Source: Sphingomonas sp. HMP6
GTDB lineage: Bacteria; Pseudomonadota; Alphaproteobacteria; Sphingomonadales; Sphingomonadaceae
NCBI RefSeq assembly: GCF_013374095.1
Contig: NZ_AP022672.1
Coordinates: forward strand, 2,497,501 to 2,561,500
Direction: 5' to 3'
Length of the DNA: 64,000 nucleotides
Both the position numbers and the translations under genes were made by a program. Of the stretch, positions 35,445 through 43,844 are shown one piece after another (the first letter of the stretch is position 1; every line of letters begins with the position of its first letter). The notes under the pieces were generated by a model. That model made no database searches, had not been told where the DNA came from, and saw only the letters and a list, made by a program, of their open reading frames with translations.

Positions 35445-35493
35445 CGACGCGAACAGTGGGGCACTATACCGCAAGCGTCAAAGGGGTAGCGAC

Positions 35494-36297
35494 ATGGTTG
35501 AGCAAAAAGCGATCTTCATCACCGGCGGCGGATCGGGCATCGGTCAGGCGACGGCGAAATTGTTCGCCGCCAAGGGCTGGCGCGTCGGTCTAGCCGACGT
35601 CAACGCGCGCGGATTGAGCGAAACCGCCGCGATGCTCCCGGCCGGCATGGCGACGACCTTTACGATGGACGTGCGCGACCGTGAAGCGTGGGTCGCAAAC
35701 CTCGACGCCTTTACCGCCACCACCGAAGGCGGGCGGCTCGACGTATTGTTCAACAATGCCGGGATCGGCACCGGCGGGCCTTTGATCGACATGAGTTTCG
35801 AGGATCTCGACCGCGTCATCGCGATCAATCTGGTCGGCGTGCTCAACGGCGCGAAGATCGGGTTCGCCTATCTCGCGAAGACGCCGGGATCGTGCCTGCT
35901 CAACACCGCATCGGCCTCGGCGATTTACGGGTCGTCGGGCCTGTCGGTCTATTCCGCGACCAAGTTCGGCGTGCGCTCGCTGACCGAAGCGCTTGACGGC
36001 GAATGGTATGGCGCGGGCGTGAAGGTGCGCGATCTGGTGCCGAGTTTCATCGACACGCCACTGCTGGCGACGCCGGCGGGCAACAGCAATTACTCGATCA
36101 AGCAGGTCGTCACCAACGCCGGGCTCGAATTGACCGGTGTCGATGCGGTCGCGCAGGCGGCATGGGACGCGGTGCATGGCGACAAGGTCCACACCTATGT
36201 CGGCAAGACCGCCGACCGCATGGCCTTTGCCGCACGCTGGATGCCCGGGCGGATGCGCAAGATGATGCGGCGCGGGGTGATCGGGTCAGTCGACTAA
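35494..36297 (+). CDS. Short-chain dehydrogenase/reductase
   Basis: 267 residues, classical SDR: cofactor loop TGGGSGIG near residue 11, NNAG in [11 protein letters not shown], catalytic Ser in [10 protein letters not shown] and YxxxK in YSATK. Substrate unknown. It overlaps the convergent phhB gene by 12 nt. Its leader is shared with the divergent osmoprotectant operon. Confidence 0.92.
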   Translation: MVEQKAIFITGGGSGIGQATAKLFAAKGWRVGLADVNARGLSETAAMLPAGMATTFTMDVRDREAWVANLDAFTATTEGGRLDVLFNNAGIGTGGPLIDMSFEDLDRVIAINLVGVLNGAKIGFAYLAKTPGSCLLNTASASAIYGSSGLSVYSATKFGVRSLTEALDGEWYGAGVKVRDLVPSFIDTPLLATPAGNSNYSIKQVVTNAGLELTGVDAVAQAAWDAVHGDKVHTYVGKTADRMAFAARWMPGRMRKMMRRGVIGSVD

Positions 36298-36579
36298 GGC
36301 GTCGATCGCCTCGGCCAGCGCGATATCCTTGTGCGACAGGCCACCGGCGTCGTGCGTGGTCAGCGCGATATCGACGCGGTTCCACACGTTCGACCATTCG
36401 GGGTGATGATCGGCCTTTTCCGCGAGCAAGGCGACGCGCGCCATGAAGCCAAACGCTTCGCTGAAATCGCCGAAGGTGAAGGTCCGCGTGATCGCGTCGC
36501 GCGCCTCGTCAAAATCCCATTCGTCGAGCGTATCGAGCGCCTCGGCACGGTCTTCGTCGCTCAGCGGTTCTACGGTCAC
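36286..36579 (-). CDS. phhB: 4a-hydroxytetrahydrobiopterin dehydratase
   Basis: 97 residues, a PCD/DCoH fold. The catalytic histidine segment is [29 protein letters not shown]. The enzyme recycles 4a-carbinolamine pterin. The start is the GTG at 36579, preceded by GAGGAGAG at suitable spacing; the longer frame upstream overlaps the metallopeptidase gene on the other strand and is not used. No phenylalanine hydroxylase gene is in this window. Confidence 0.92.
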   Translation of the reverse strand: MTVEPLSDEDRAEALDTLDEWDFDEARDAITRTFTFGDFSEAFGFMARVALLAEKADHHPEWSNVWNRVDIALTTHDAGGLSHKDIALAEAIDALVD

Positions 36580-36657
36580 GGGGTCGCTCTCCTCGTTACG
36601 CGCGTCCGCGCGCGGGCCTGCTGGCGCACCGCGCGCCTTGGCCGTAAGGCTTAGCGG

Positions 36658-37062
36658 ATGGTGCCGCCCGATCAACTCCCCCCCACCGCCGACCAGATCG
36701 AAGCGATCGCGCGCGCGACGATCGCGGGGCTGCCGCCCGAATTCCGCGCGCATCTGGGCGAGATCGTGCTGATCGTGGAGGATTTTGCCGATGACGAGAC
36801 GCTCGACGCGCTGGGTATCGAGGATCCGTTCGACCTCAGCGGCCTCTATCATGGCCGACCGGTCGGCGAGAAATCATCGATGGATTCAGGCGCGTCGCCA
36901 GACCGTATTCACCTATATCGCCGCGCGATTCTCGACGAATGGGTCGATAGCGGGGTCGGGCTGACCGCTTTGGTCGTGCTTGTGACAATCCACGAAATCG
37001 GTCATCATTTCGGGTTGTCGGACGCCGACATGCACGCTTTGGAAGCGAGCACCGAGCGGTGA
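36658..37062 (+). CDS. Zincin-like metallopeptidase family protein
   Basis: 134 residues of the PF06262-like 'metallopeptidase' family. The zinc motif is H112-E113-x-x-H116 in [13 protein letters not shown], near the C-terminus; [17 protein letters not shown] is the family's middle block. Family members are short, lack a signal peptide and have no proven substrate. AAGG nine bases upstream supports the ATG at 36658. Its stop overlaps the ccmA GTG by 4 nt, so the two are co-translated. Confidence 0.88.
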   Translation: MVPPDQLPPTADQIEAIARATIAGLPPEFRAHLGEIVLIVEDFADDETLDALGIEDPFDLSGLYHGRPVGEKSSMDSGASPDRIHLYRRAILDEWVDSGVGLTALVVLVTIHEIGHHFGLSDADMHALEASTER

Positions 37063-37637
37063 GCGAAGCGTTGGGCTTTCGCGACGTGACGTGCGTGCGC
37101 GGGGGGCGGACCTTGTTCGAGGGCCTGTCGTTCACAATTGCCGGTGGCGGCGCGGCTTTGGTGTCGGGACCAAACGGGGTCGGCAAATCGAGCTTGATCC
37201 GCGTAGCTGCCGGATTACTGCGACCCGCGACCGGGGAGGTCATCGGATCGCCGGTGCGGGCCCTGATGGCGGAGGCGGCGGCGCTCGATCCGGGACTGCG
37301 GCTGTCCGAGGCGCTCGCTTTCTGGGCGACGCTCGATGCCGAGCCCGACCCGCACGGGCGGGTGACGCGGGCGCTGGCTGCCGTCGGCCTGACGCACATC
37401 GCCGAGGTGCCGGTGCGCTTGCTCTCGACCGGGCAGCGGCGTCGTGCGGCACTGGCGCGCGTGGTGGCGAGCAATGCATCGGTTTGGCTGCTCGACGAAC
37501 CCGCCAACGGGCTCGACGTGGCGAGCGTCGCGATCCTCGAACGCCTGATCGCCGACCATCGCGCAGGCGGCGGCGCGGTGCTGGTCGCAACCCACACGCC
37601 GGTCGCGCTGCCGGACGCGGTGGAGATCGTGCTGTGA
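37059..37637 (+). CDS. ccmA: Heme exporter ATP-binding protein CcmA
   Basis: 192 residues, the short ABC ATPase of cytochrome c maturation system I. Walker A is GPNGVGKSS, the signature LLSTGQRRRAALARV and Walker B VWLLDEPANGLD. With CcmB (and CcmC) it drives release of heme from CcmE. The start is GTG at 37059, overlapping the metallopeptidase stop (GTGA). A 121-nt gap with a repeat doublet separates it from ccmB. Confidence 0.92.
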   Translation: MSEALGFRDVTCVRGGRTLFEGLSFTIAGGGAALVSGPNGVGKSSLIRVAAGLLRPATGEVIGSPVRALMAEAAALDPGLRLSEALAFWATLDAEPDPHGRVTRALAAVGLTHIAEVPVRLLSTGQRRRAALARVVASNASVWLLDEPANGLDVASVAILERLIADHRAGGGAVLVATHTPVALPDAVEIVL

Positions 37638-37657
37638 CGCGGCCCGCCAACCCAAAG

Positions 37658-37744
37658 CCGGTCGTGCTGAGCTTGTCGAAGCACCCCGCGCCGCAAGGAC
37701 AGCCCGTTGGTCTGGCGGCCCTTCGACAAGCTCAGGGCGACCGG
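37658..37744. repeat. Repeat doublet, family B, copy 1, between ccmA and ccmB
   Basis: Arms 37658-37681 and 37721-37744 are inverted copies of a unit with core CTGAGCTTGTCGAAG, matching at about 22 of 24 positions, 39 nt apart. The same unit is found at 60466-60550. It sits inside what would otherwise be a tight operon. Confidence 0.8.
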
Positions 37745-37758
37745 ATTGGGGGCGCCTC

Positions 37759-38394
37759 ATGCTGACCCTCATCGCGCGTGACGTGCGGATCGCCTGGGCG
37801 AGCGGCGGGATCGTCAATGCGCTCGCTTTTTTCCTGCTGGTGACGATCCTCTTCCCCTTCGCGGTCGGGCCGGACACCGCCTTGCTCGCACGGATCGGCG
37901 GCGGGGTGATCTGGGCGGCGGCGTTGCTGGCGGCGTTGATGCCGGTCGAGCGGCTGATCGGGCCGGATATGGACAGCGGCGTGCTCGATCAGCTCGCGCT
38001 GCGCGGGCTGTCGATGCCGAGCGTGGCGGCAGCGAAGATCGTCGCGCACTGGCTGGGATTCGGGCCGCCGCTGATGCTGGCGGCGGTGGTCGCGGCGGGG
38101 CTGCTCGGGCTTGATGCGGCGACGCTGGGCGCGGTCGAACTGGGGTTGCTGATCGGCACGCCGGGCCTGGCGGCGCTGGCGGTGGCGACAGCGGCACTGG
38201 TGACGGGGTTGCGTGGGGCGGGGTCGGTCGCCGGGTTGGTGATGCTGCCGCTGGCGGTGCCATTGCTGATCTTCGGCGCGGGGTCGCTCGACGGCGGAAT
38301 GGGTGCAGTGAAATTGCTGGGCGCGGTGAGTTTACTGCTGCTGGCGGGGGCGCCGTTCGTGGCTGGGGCGGCGATGCGGGCGGGGATGGAGTAG
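37759..38394 (+). CDS. ccmB: Heme exporter membrane protein CcmB
   Basis: 211 residues with six predicted helices. MLTLIARDVRIAWASGG and ALAFFLLVTILFPFAVGPD match the CcmB start, and LLGAVSLLLLAGAPFVAGAA its end. It pairs with CcmA. ccmC, often next in this operon type, is not here: 13 nt after the stop begins the inverted-repeat element at 38408. Downstream genes are read from the other strand. Confidence 0.92.
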   Translation: MLTLIARDVRIAWASGGIVNALAFFLLVTILFPFAVGPDTALLARIGGGVIWAAALLAALMPVERLIGPDMDSGVLDQLALRGLSMPSVAAAKIVAHWLGFGPPLMLAAVVAAGLLGLDAATLGAVELGLLIGTPGLAALAVATAALVTGLRGAGSVAGLVMLPLAVPLLIFGAGSLDGGMGAVKLLGAVSLLLLAGAPFVAGAAMRAGME

Positions 38395-38407
38395 CACGGA
38401 CGAAGGT

Positions 38408-38926
38408 GGTTCACGCGAAGGCGCGAAGAGAAGGTAAGGGCGCGAAGGGGGGGTGGAGTGGACGTCGAGCACATTGCATCGATCGCAGTGGATTGCGGGA
38501 TCAAGCTTCACCAGCGTGTCGGTCCCGGGCTACTCGAATCGGCTTATGAGATCGTGCTGGCGCACGCTCTGGAGGCGCGCGGCCTGACGGTGGAGCGACA
38601 GAAAATCATTCCGATCGTGATCGACGGAATTCTCATCGAAAATGGCTTTCGGGCCGACCTGCTGGTCGAGAATGCGTTGCTGATCGAGCTGAAATCAATC
38701 GACCGGCTGTCCGCGGTGCATGCGAAGCAAGTTCTCACATACTTGCGTTTTCTTGAGCTGCCGCTCGACTTGTTGATGAACTTTGGCGGCGAAACCTTCA
38801 AAGAAGGCTTGCGGCGCGTCGTAAATCGACACGGAACCCTAGAGGGATCGGCGTTGCGGATACACAAGCCGTTACGTTGACGACGCCTTCGCGCCCTTAC
38901 CTTCTCTTCGCGCCTTCGCGTGAACC
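38408..38926. mobile_element. Element with perfect 41-bp inverted ends carrying a GxxExxY gene
   Basis: The arms 38408-38448 and 38886-38926 are exact reverse complements over 41 nt; each is built of repeated GCGAAG units (core GCGCGAAGAGAAGGTAAGGG). The interior holds one gene and almost nothing else: 9 nt before its GTG and 5 nt after its stop. No transposase-like gene is inside. No direct target duplication was recognised next to the arms. It could be a MITE-like passenger element or a locus whose transcript folds into one long stem. Confidence 0.7.
38458..38880 (+). CDS. GxxExxY protein (PD-(D/E)XK-like)
   Basis: 140 residues from the GTG at 38458, which follows a G-rich stretch. The signature G24-x-x-E27-x-x-Y30 is in GPGLLESAYE. 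D67 (FRADLLVEN) and E77-L-K79 (LLIELKSI) have the spacing of a PD-(D/E)XK nuclease core, as in the PDDEXK_3 family. The biological role of the family is not established. It lies alone within the 41-bp inverted repeats. Confidence 0.88.
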   Translation: MDVEHIASIAVDCGIKLHQRVGPGLLESAYEIVLAHALEARGLTVERQKIIPIVIDGILIENGFRADLLVENALLIELKSIDRLSAVHAKQVLTYLRFLELPLDLLMNFGGETFKEGLRRVVNRHGTLEGSALRIHKPLR

Positions 38927-38933
38927 TCTTTTC

Positions 38934-39797
38934 CTACTTCGACCACCGCGCAAAAATGGCCGTCGGCAGGAGCAACCCGCGCGCCTCCTCGCGGACCGCC
39001 ATTTCGCCGACCTCGACCGTTCCGCCCAAACCGCTCAGCGCCTGCCGCACGACTTCGCCGATCGCCAGCGCCGACATGCGCACCGCATAGACCGTCAGCA
39101 CCAGGAATTTGCTGTCCTTGTCGAGCAGCCGGGCGCAATCGGCGATCAGGCCGGGCAAGCCTTCTTCCAGCCGCCACACCTCGCCATCAGGACCGCGCCC
39201 GAATTTGGGCGGATCGAGGAAGATGCCGTCGTAGCGCTTCTCGCGCCGCACTTCGCGGGCAGCGAATTTGGCGGCGTCGTCGACCATCCAGCGGATCGGG
39301 CGATCGGCCATGTCGGACAGAAAGGCGTTGGCCTTGCCCGCCTCGACCGACTTTTTGGACGCATCGACATGCGTTATCGCAGCACCCTTGGCGGCAAGCG
39401 CCAGCGTGCCCACGCCGGTATAGCCGAACAGGTTGAGCACCTGGTCGCCCTCTGCCACCTGTTCGCGCATCCATTCCCATTGCGGGGCCATATCGGGGAA
39501 GAACGCGAGGTGGCGGAAAGGTGTGTTCTGCGCGAGCAGCAACACTTCTTCCCAGCGCACATGCCACCCGCCGCGCGGCACATCGCGCGAGAGATGCCAG
39601 CGTCCGCCGCCCTCCTCGTCCGACGCGCCGATGAAGTCGCCATCGGCTTCCCAGCTATCCGATGCGGGTGCCCACATCGCTTGCGGTTCGGGGCGGATGA
39701 AGCGGAAGCGGCCGTAGCGTTCGAGTTTGCGGCCATGCCCTGAATCGACGAGGCCATAATCCGCCCACGGTTCGGCGACGAGCGTAAGCAGGCTCAC
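38934..39797 (-). CDS. Class I SAM-dependent rRNA methyltransferase-like protein
   Basis: 287 residues. The SAM motif is NLFGYTGVGTLALAAKGA, with DASKKSVEAG after it and the catalytic-type segment DGIFLDPPKFGRGPDGEV, as in RlmI/RlmK-like 23S rRNA methyltransferases, but without their N-terminal PUA domain. The start is the GTG at 39797, overlapping the thrC stop by 4 nt (GTGA). Longer frames upstream are shadows of thrC. It is the last gene of the run from coxB to here and ends 8 nt from the inverted-repeat element. Confidence 0.87.
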   Translation of the reverse strand: MSLLTLVAEPWADYGLVDSGHGRKLERYGRFRFIRPEPQAMWAPASDSWEADGDFIGASDEEGGGRWHLSRDVPRGGWHVRWEEVLLLAQNTPFRHLAFFPDMAPQWEWMREQVAEGDQVLNLFGYTGVGTLALAAKGAAITHVDASKKSVEAGKANAFLSDMADRPIRWMVDDAAKFAAREVRREKRYDGIFLDPPKFGRGPDGEVWRLEEGLPGLIADCARLLDKDSKFLVLTVYAVRMSALAIGEVVRQALSGLGGTVEVGEMAVREEARGLLLPTAIFARWSK

Positions 39798-41194
39798 CGC
39801 GCGATCGCCCGTTCGGCGATATAGGCGGTAACCGCGTCGAAAGTGCCCGGCAGCGACGCATAGCGTTCCTCGCGATCGAAGAGATCGCCGATTCGCGCCG
39901 GAAGCGCGGGGCGCTGACCGGTGGCGCGCTCGACCGCATCGCCGAATTTCGCGGGATGCGCGGTAGCTAGCGTCACAACCGGCACGTCCGGCGTGAGATC
40001 GGCACGGCGCGCAGCGGCTAGGCCGATCGCCGTATGAGGATCGATGATCTGGCCGCACGAATCGCATGCCCAGCGCATCGCCAGCGCCATATCGTCGAGA
40101 TCGACGCGGTCACTGCCGAACAGCGCGCTCGCCGCTTCGCGTTGCGCATTGGTCAATTGCATCGCCTTGGTTGCCTCGAACCCGTGCATCTGCGCGGCGA
40201 GTGCGTGGCCATCGCGGCCGCCGAGATCAAACAGCAGCCGCTCGAAATTGCTCGACACCTGGATGTCCATCGACGGACTCGGCGTGGGCACGACCGTCCC
40301 TTGCGAATAATCCCCGACGCTGAGCGCGCGGTGGAGGATGTCGTTAACGTTGGTGGCAACGATCAGCTTGGCGACGGGCAAGCCCATCTTCGCGGCGACA
40401 TAGCCTGCGAACACATCGCCGAAATTCCCGGTGGGCACCGAAAACGCGACCGCGCGATCGGGCGCGCCCAAACGGACGGCGGCGTAGAAATAATAGACGA
40501 TCTGCGCCATCAGCCGCGCCCAGTTGATCGAGTTCACCGCCGAAAGCGCGAATGTGCCGGAGAAGGCCGTGTCGTTGAACATCGCCTTCACCAGCGCCTG
40601 ACAATCGTCGAAGCTCGCACCCTCCAGCGCGATATTGTGGATGTTGGGCGCGATGACGGTGGTCATCTGGCGACGCTGCACGTCCGACACGCGGCCCTTG
40701 GGGTGGAGCATGAACACATCGACCCCGGCGCGCCCGGCCAGCGCATCGATCGCGGCAGAGCCGGTGTCGCCCGAGGTCGCGCCGATCACGGTGACTTGCT
40801 GGCTGCTGCCGGTCAGGAACCGTTCAAACAGCAGGCCGAGCAATTGCAGTGCGACATCCTTGAAGGCGAGCGTCGGGCCGTGGAAGAGCTCCATCAGCCA
40901 GTTCTGCTGGTCGAGCTGCACCAGCGGGACGACGGCGGCGTGGGCAAAACGGCCATACGCCTGCGTACACAGGTCGCGCAGTTCCTCCTCGCTGAGCGTG
41001 CCTTCGACGAAGGGCAGCATCACCGCGACCGCGGTCTCGACATAGGACAGGCCCTGCATCGCCGCGATCTGCGTTGGCGAGAAGCTTGGCCAGCTATCGG
41101 GCAAGTACAGCCCGCCATCCGAGGCAAGCCCCGCGAGCGTGACATCGCGAAAGTCGAGGGTCGGCGCGGAGCCGCGCGTGCTGATATAGCGCAT
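39794..41194 (-). CDS. thrC: Threonine synthase
   Basis: A 466-residue PLP enzyme converting O-phosphohomoserine to threonine. The PLP lysine is in GPTLAFKDVALQLLG and the cofactor loop in VIGATSGDTGSAAIDAL. The start at 41194 (MRYISTRGSAPTLDFRDV) is the family's usual N-terminus; a longer frame upstream is a shadow. It follows SURF1 after 11 nt, an arrangement that places an amino-acid gene at the end of the cytochrome oxidase operon. Confidence 0.96.
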   Translation of the reverse strand: MRYISTRGSAPTLDFRDVTLAGLASDGGLYLPDSWPSFSPTQIAAMQGLSYVETAVAVMLPFVEGTLSEEELRDLCTQAYGRFAHAAVVPLVQLDQQNWLMELFHGPTLAFKDVALQLLGLLFERFLTGSSQQVTVIGATSGDTGSAAIDALAGRAGVDVFMLHPKGRVSDVQRRQMTTVIAPNIHNIALEGASFDDCQALVKAMFNDTAFSGTFALSAVNSINWARLMAQIVYYFYAAVRLGAPDRAVAFSVPTGNFGDVFAGYVAAKMGLPVAKLIVATNVNDILHRALSVGDYSQGTVVPTPSPSMDIQVSSNFERLLFDLGGRDGHALAAQMHGFEATKAMQLTNAQREAASALFGSDRVDLDDMALAMRWACDSCGQIIDPHTAIGLAAARRADLTPDVPVVTLATAHPAKFGDAVERATGQRPALPARIGDLFDREERYASLPGTFDAVTAYIAERAIAR

Positions 41195-41205
41195 GGCGCT
41201 TGCGG

Positions 41206-41841
41206 TTAGCGCGGTGCGGGCGACTCGGCAACCGTGCGACGCCGCAGCGCCAGCGCATAGATCAACGCGGCGAGGCTGGCGAAGACGAACCATTGCACCG
41301 CATAAGCGAGATGGTTGTTGGGCACGGCCGACAGATCCGGGCCAGGATTGGCGTCAAGCCCCGCCTGCGGCGGATCGGCGACAAGCATCAGCGTCTTGGG
41401 TCCCCCCGCGCCGAACGCCGCGGCGACGATCGGCGCATGATCGGGCGCGTGGCTGATATAGCCGCGCACCGGCCCGCCCTTCCAAACGGGCTTGGCGTGC
41501 GGATCCTTGCCGAAGCCCAATTGCACCGCGAAGCCCGGCCCCTCGGCACCGGTGCGGCACTGCGCGATCTGACGCCAACCTGTGCCGCCGCGCGCATTGC
41601 GCCCGCCCTCGATCGCGAAGCTGACCGGTTCGAGGCAGAACGCGCTCGCGCGGCGGAACAGCAACGTGTCGTCAACCGGAATGGCCGGAAAGGTGATGCG
41701 GGGAAGCGTGACGTTCTGGGCATAGCGAACCAGCAGCGCTTCCTTTTCCGCGCGACGCTGGAGTTGCCACACGCCGAGCGCGATCATCGACGCGACGGCG
41801 AGGCCGACCAGGATCGTCGGGATGACAGGAATGCGCTTCAT
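41206..41841 (-). CDS. SURF1 family cytochrome oxidase assembly protein
   Basis: 211 residues with one membrane helix at each end (about 8-25 and 180-200). LGVWQLQRRAEKEALL near the start, GPVRGYISHAPDH and NNHLAYAVQWFVFASLA are the SURF1 blocks. It helps insert heme a into subunit I of the oxidase encoded upstream. Its ATG overlaps the DUF983 gene's stop by 4 nt. Confidence 0.93.
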   Translation of the reverse strand: MKRIPVIPTILVGLAVASMIALGVWQLQRRAEKEALLVRYAQNVTLPRITFPAIPVDDTLLFRRASAFCLEPVSFAIEGGRNARGGTGWRQIAQCRTGAEGPGFAVQLGFGKDPHAKPVWKGGPVRGYISHAPDHAPIVAAAFGAGGPKTLMLVADPPQAGLDANPGPDLSAVPNNHLAYAVQWFVFASLAALIYALALRRRTVAESPAPR

Positions 41842-42239
41842 GGCTTGGGGTCGATCTCCGGCGGCGCGAGATGCCCCTCATGCGCGGCGGTGCGGAATTC
41901 GGACCCGAGCAACGCCGCCTTGGCGATGCGCAAAGACCCAACGACGCCGACGACGGTGATCGGCAGCCAGACGATCAATTGCAGCCAGATCGGCGGCCCC
42001 CAGGCAAGCTGGATCGTGATCGCAATGCCGACGATCAACCCGCCGAGCACCAAAGTCAGGATCGCAGCCGGCCCATCCCCGACATTGAACGCGCTGTAAT
42101 CCAGCCCGCACACCTTGCAGCGATCGGCAAAATCGAGCCAGCTGTGAAACAGCCCGGTCGCACCGCAGCGCGGACACAGGCCCTTCAGTGCGGCCGCGAC
42201 GGGCGTGGGGGCGATATGGTCCGCCGGCCCGTCGCTCAC
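41838..42239 (-). CDS. DUF983 zinc-ribbon membrane protein
   Basis: 133 residues. Two CxxC pairs, CPRCGATG and CKVCG, form a zinc ribbon near the N-terminus, followed by two membrane helices (about 50-75 and 78-100). DUF983 genes accompany cytochrome oxidase assembly genes in alphaproteobacteria. The start is the GTG at 42239, 4 nt after the coxC stop; a longer frame overlaps coxC. Confidence 0.88.
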   Translation of the reverse strand: MSDGPADHIAPTPVAAALKGLCPRCGATGLFHSWLDFADRCKVCGLDYSAFNVGDGPAAILTLVLGGLIVGIAITIQLAWGPPIWLQLIVWLPITVVGVVGSLRIAKAALLGSEFRTAAHEGHLAPPEIDPKP

Positions 42240-42243
42240 CGGA

Positions 42244-43110
42244 TCACCCGGCGTGGACCGGTGCGCCCCAGCCACCATAAACGTAGATGGTGACGAACAG
42301 GAACAGCCACACCACGTCGACGAAATGCCAATACCAGGCTGCCGCTTCGAAGCCGAAATGCTGCCTCGGCGTGAAATCCCCGCGATAGACGCGGATCTGG
42401 CACACGATCAGGAAGATCGTGCCGATCATCACGTGGAAGCCGTGGAAGCCGGTCGACATGAAGAAGGCCGCGCCATAGTTCAACCCTTTGAAGGGGAACG
42501 GTGCCTCGGCATATTCATAGGCCTGGATGCAGCTGAAGATCGCGCCAAGGATGATCGTGACCCACAGGCCCTTCTTCAGGCCGTCGCGGTCGCCATGGAT
42601 CAGCGCATGGTGCGCCCAAGTGATCGTTGTGCCGCTGGTCAGCAGAATCAGTGTGTTGAGCAACGGGAATTTGAAGGCATCAATGACTTCAAGTCCCTTG
42701 GGCGGCCATTGCGCCGCGCCGGCGGCGGCATCGGTGATCAGGCTGGTTGTCTTCGACACCGAATCATAGGCGATGTTCGCCGGGAAGAGCGAGAAGTCGA
42801 AATAGGCCCAGAACCACCCGACGAAGAACATGATCTCCGACGCGATAAACAGGATCATGCCGTAGCGCAGGTGAAGCTGAACGACCGGGGTATGGTCGCC
42901 GGCATGCGCCTCGACGATCACTTGGCGCCACCAGCCGTACATGACCGCCAGCACGCCCGCGAGACCGGCGTAGAACAGGATGCCGCCACCGGCCGCCGAG
43001 TGCATCCACATGATGCCACCCGCCGCCATCGCTAGCGAGGCCATCGATCCGGCGAACGGCCAGATGCTGGGCGGGAGGATATGATAATCGTGGTTCTTGG
43101 CACCGGCCAT
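42244..43110 (-). CDS. ctaE: Cytochrome c oxidase subunit III
   Basis: 288 residues with seven predicted helices. YHILPPSIWPFAGSMASLAM at the N-terminus, EIMFFVGWFWAYFDFSLFP, and GFHGFHVMIGTIFL and YWHFVDVVWLFLFVTIY near the end are hallmark segments. It is part of the aa3-type oxidase in the inner membrane. It lies 42 nt downstream of ctaG. Confidence 0.97.
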   Translation of the reverse strand: MAGAKNHDYHILPPSIWPFAGSMASLAMAAGGIMWMHSAAGGGILFYAGLAGVLAVMYGWWRQVIVEAHAGDHTPVVQLHLRYGMILFIASEIMFFVGWFWAYFDFSLFPANIAYDSVSKTTSLITDAAAGAAQWPPKGLEVIDAFKFPLLNTLILLTSGTTITWAHHALIHGDRDGLKKGLWVTIILGAIFSCIQAYEYAEAPFPFKGLNYGAAFFMSTGFHGFHVMIGTIFLIVCQIRVYRGDFTPRQHFGFEAAAWYWHFVDVVWLFLFVTIYVYGGWGAPVHAG

Positions 43111-43152
43111 TGGGGTCGTCCTTCGTACGCGTCTATCAGGTTATAGGTCGCT

Positions 43153-43704
43153 CTAGCCCTTGGCCTTCGCGGAATCCACGGGATAAAAGGTGTAGCTAAG
43201 CGTTATTGTCTCGACGTCATTGGCGTCGGGATCGGTGAGGATCTTCGGATCGACAAAGAAGATCACCGGCATCCGCGCCGTCTCGCCGGGCTTCAGCGTT
43301 TGCTGCGTGAAACAGAAACATTGGATCTTGGTGAAATATTTGCCGGCCTGGGCGGGCGTGACGTTATAGGTCGCAGTGCCCGTGATCGCGTGATCCGACG
43401 TGTTGGTCGCGGTGAAGAACGCCATGTCGCGCGCGCCGATCGCCACCGTCTCGGACGGATTTTCAGGTGCAAACTTCCACGGCATATGCGGCGCGACATT
43501 GGTGTCGAAATCCACGCGGATTTGCCGGTCAACCGCGCCGGGGGCGACCGTGCCGCGCTGCGTCGTGCCGTTGAGCCCGGTGGCCTGACAGAACATCCGA
43601 TAAAGCGGGATGCTCGCCCAGCCCACGCCGGTCATGAAGCAAATGCCGATCACCGCGAACAACGCCGTGCGCAGCTTGCCGTCGGCGGGCAGAATCCGGG
43701 CCAT
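43153..43704 (-). CDS. ctaG: Cytochrome c oxidase assembly protein CtaG (Cox11)
   Basis: 183 residues with one N-terminal helix (about 13-30) and a periplasmic copper-binding domain. The copper site is the CFCF motif in IQCFCFTQQTLKPGE, and YRMFCQATGLNGTTQRG is another conserved block. It delivers copper to the CuB site of subunit I. Its ATG shares one base with the stop of the small ctaX-like gene (TGATG). Confidence 0.96.
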   Translation of the reverse strand: MARILPADGKLRTALFAVIGICFMTGVGWASIPLYRMFCQATGLNGTTQRGTVAPGAVDRQIRVDFDTNVAPHMPWKFAPENPSETVAIGARDMAFFTATNTSDHAITGTATYNVTPAQAGKYFTKIQCFCFTQQTLKPGETARMPVIFFVDPKILTDPDANDVETITLSYTFYPVDSAKAKG

Positions 43705-43844
43705 CAGTGCGGCATCCCCGCCTTGATCTTCGCAATGCTGATCGCGAAAACCAGGATCACGAACGCGCCGAGGATAAGCGCCAGCACCACCGCGCGGCTG
43801 CGCTGGCGCTTGCGGACGAGGTCGGCGTGCGGGTCGGGGATCAT
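43704..43844 (-). CDS. Small CtaX/CoxF-like membrane protein
   Basis: 46 residues: a charged N-terminus (DPHADLVRKRQRSR), one membrane helix (about 19-39) and a short tail ending GMPH. Proteins of this size and position, between ctaB and ctaG, recur in alphaproteobacterial oxidase operons and are often missed. Its ATG overlaps the ctaB stop by 4 nt and its stop shares a base with the ctaG ATG, so it is clearly embedded in the operon. Confidence 0.8.
   Translation of the reverse strand: MIPDPHADLVRKRQRSRAVVLALILGAFVILVFAISIAKIKAGMPH

Noticed and set aside
35445..35474. Ten-residue N-terminal extension of the osmoprotectant ATPase
   Set aside because: It would need a TTG start close to the divergent SDR gene; the ATG at 35444 gives a normal-length protein.
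38408..38926. A classical insertion sequence at the inverted-repeat element
   Set aside because: No transposase is encoded; the only gene is a GxxExxY protein, so it was recorded as an unclassified element.
40034..41209. 391-codon frame antisense to thrC
   Set aside because: Arg/His-rich shadow; thrC has intact PLP motifs.
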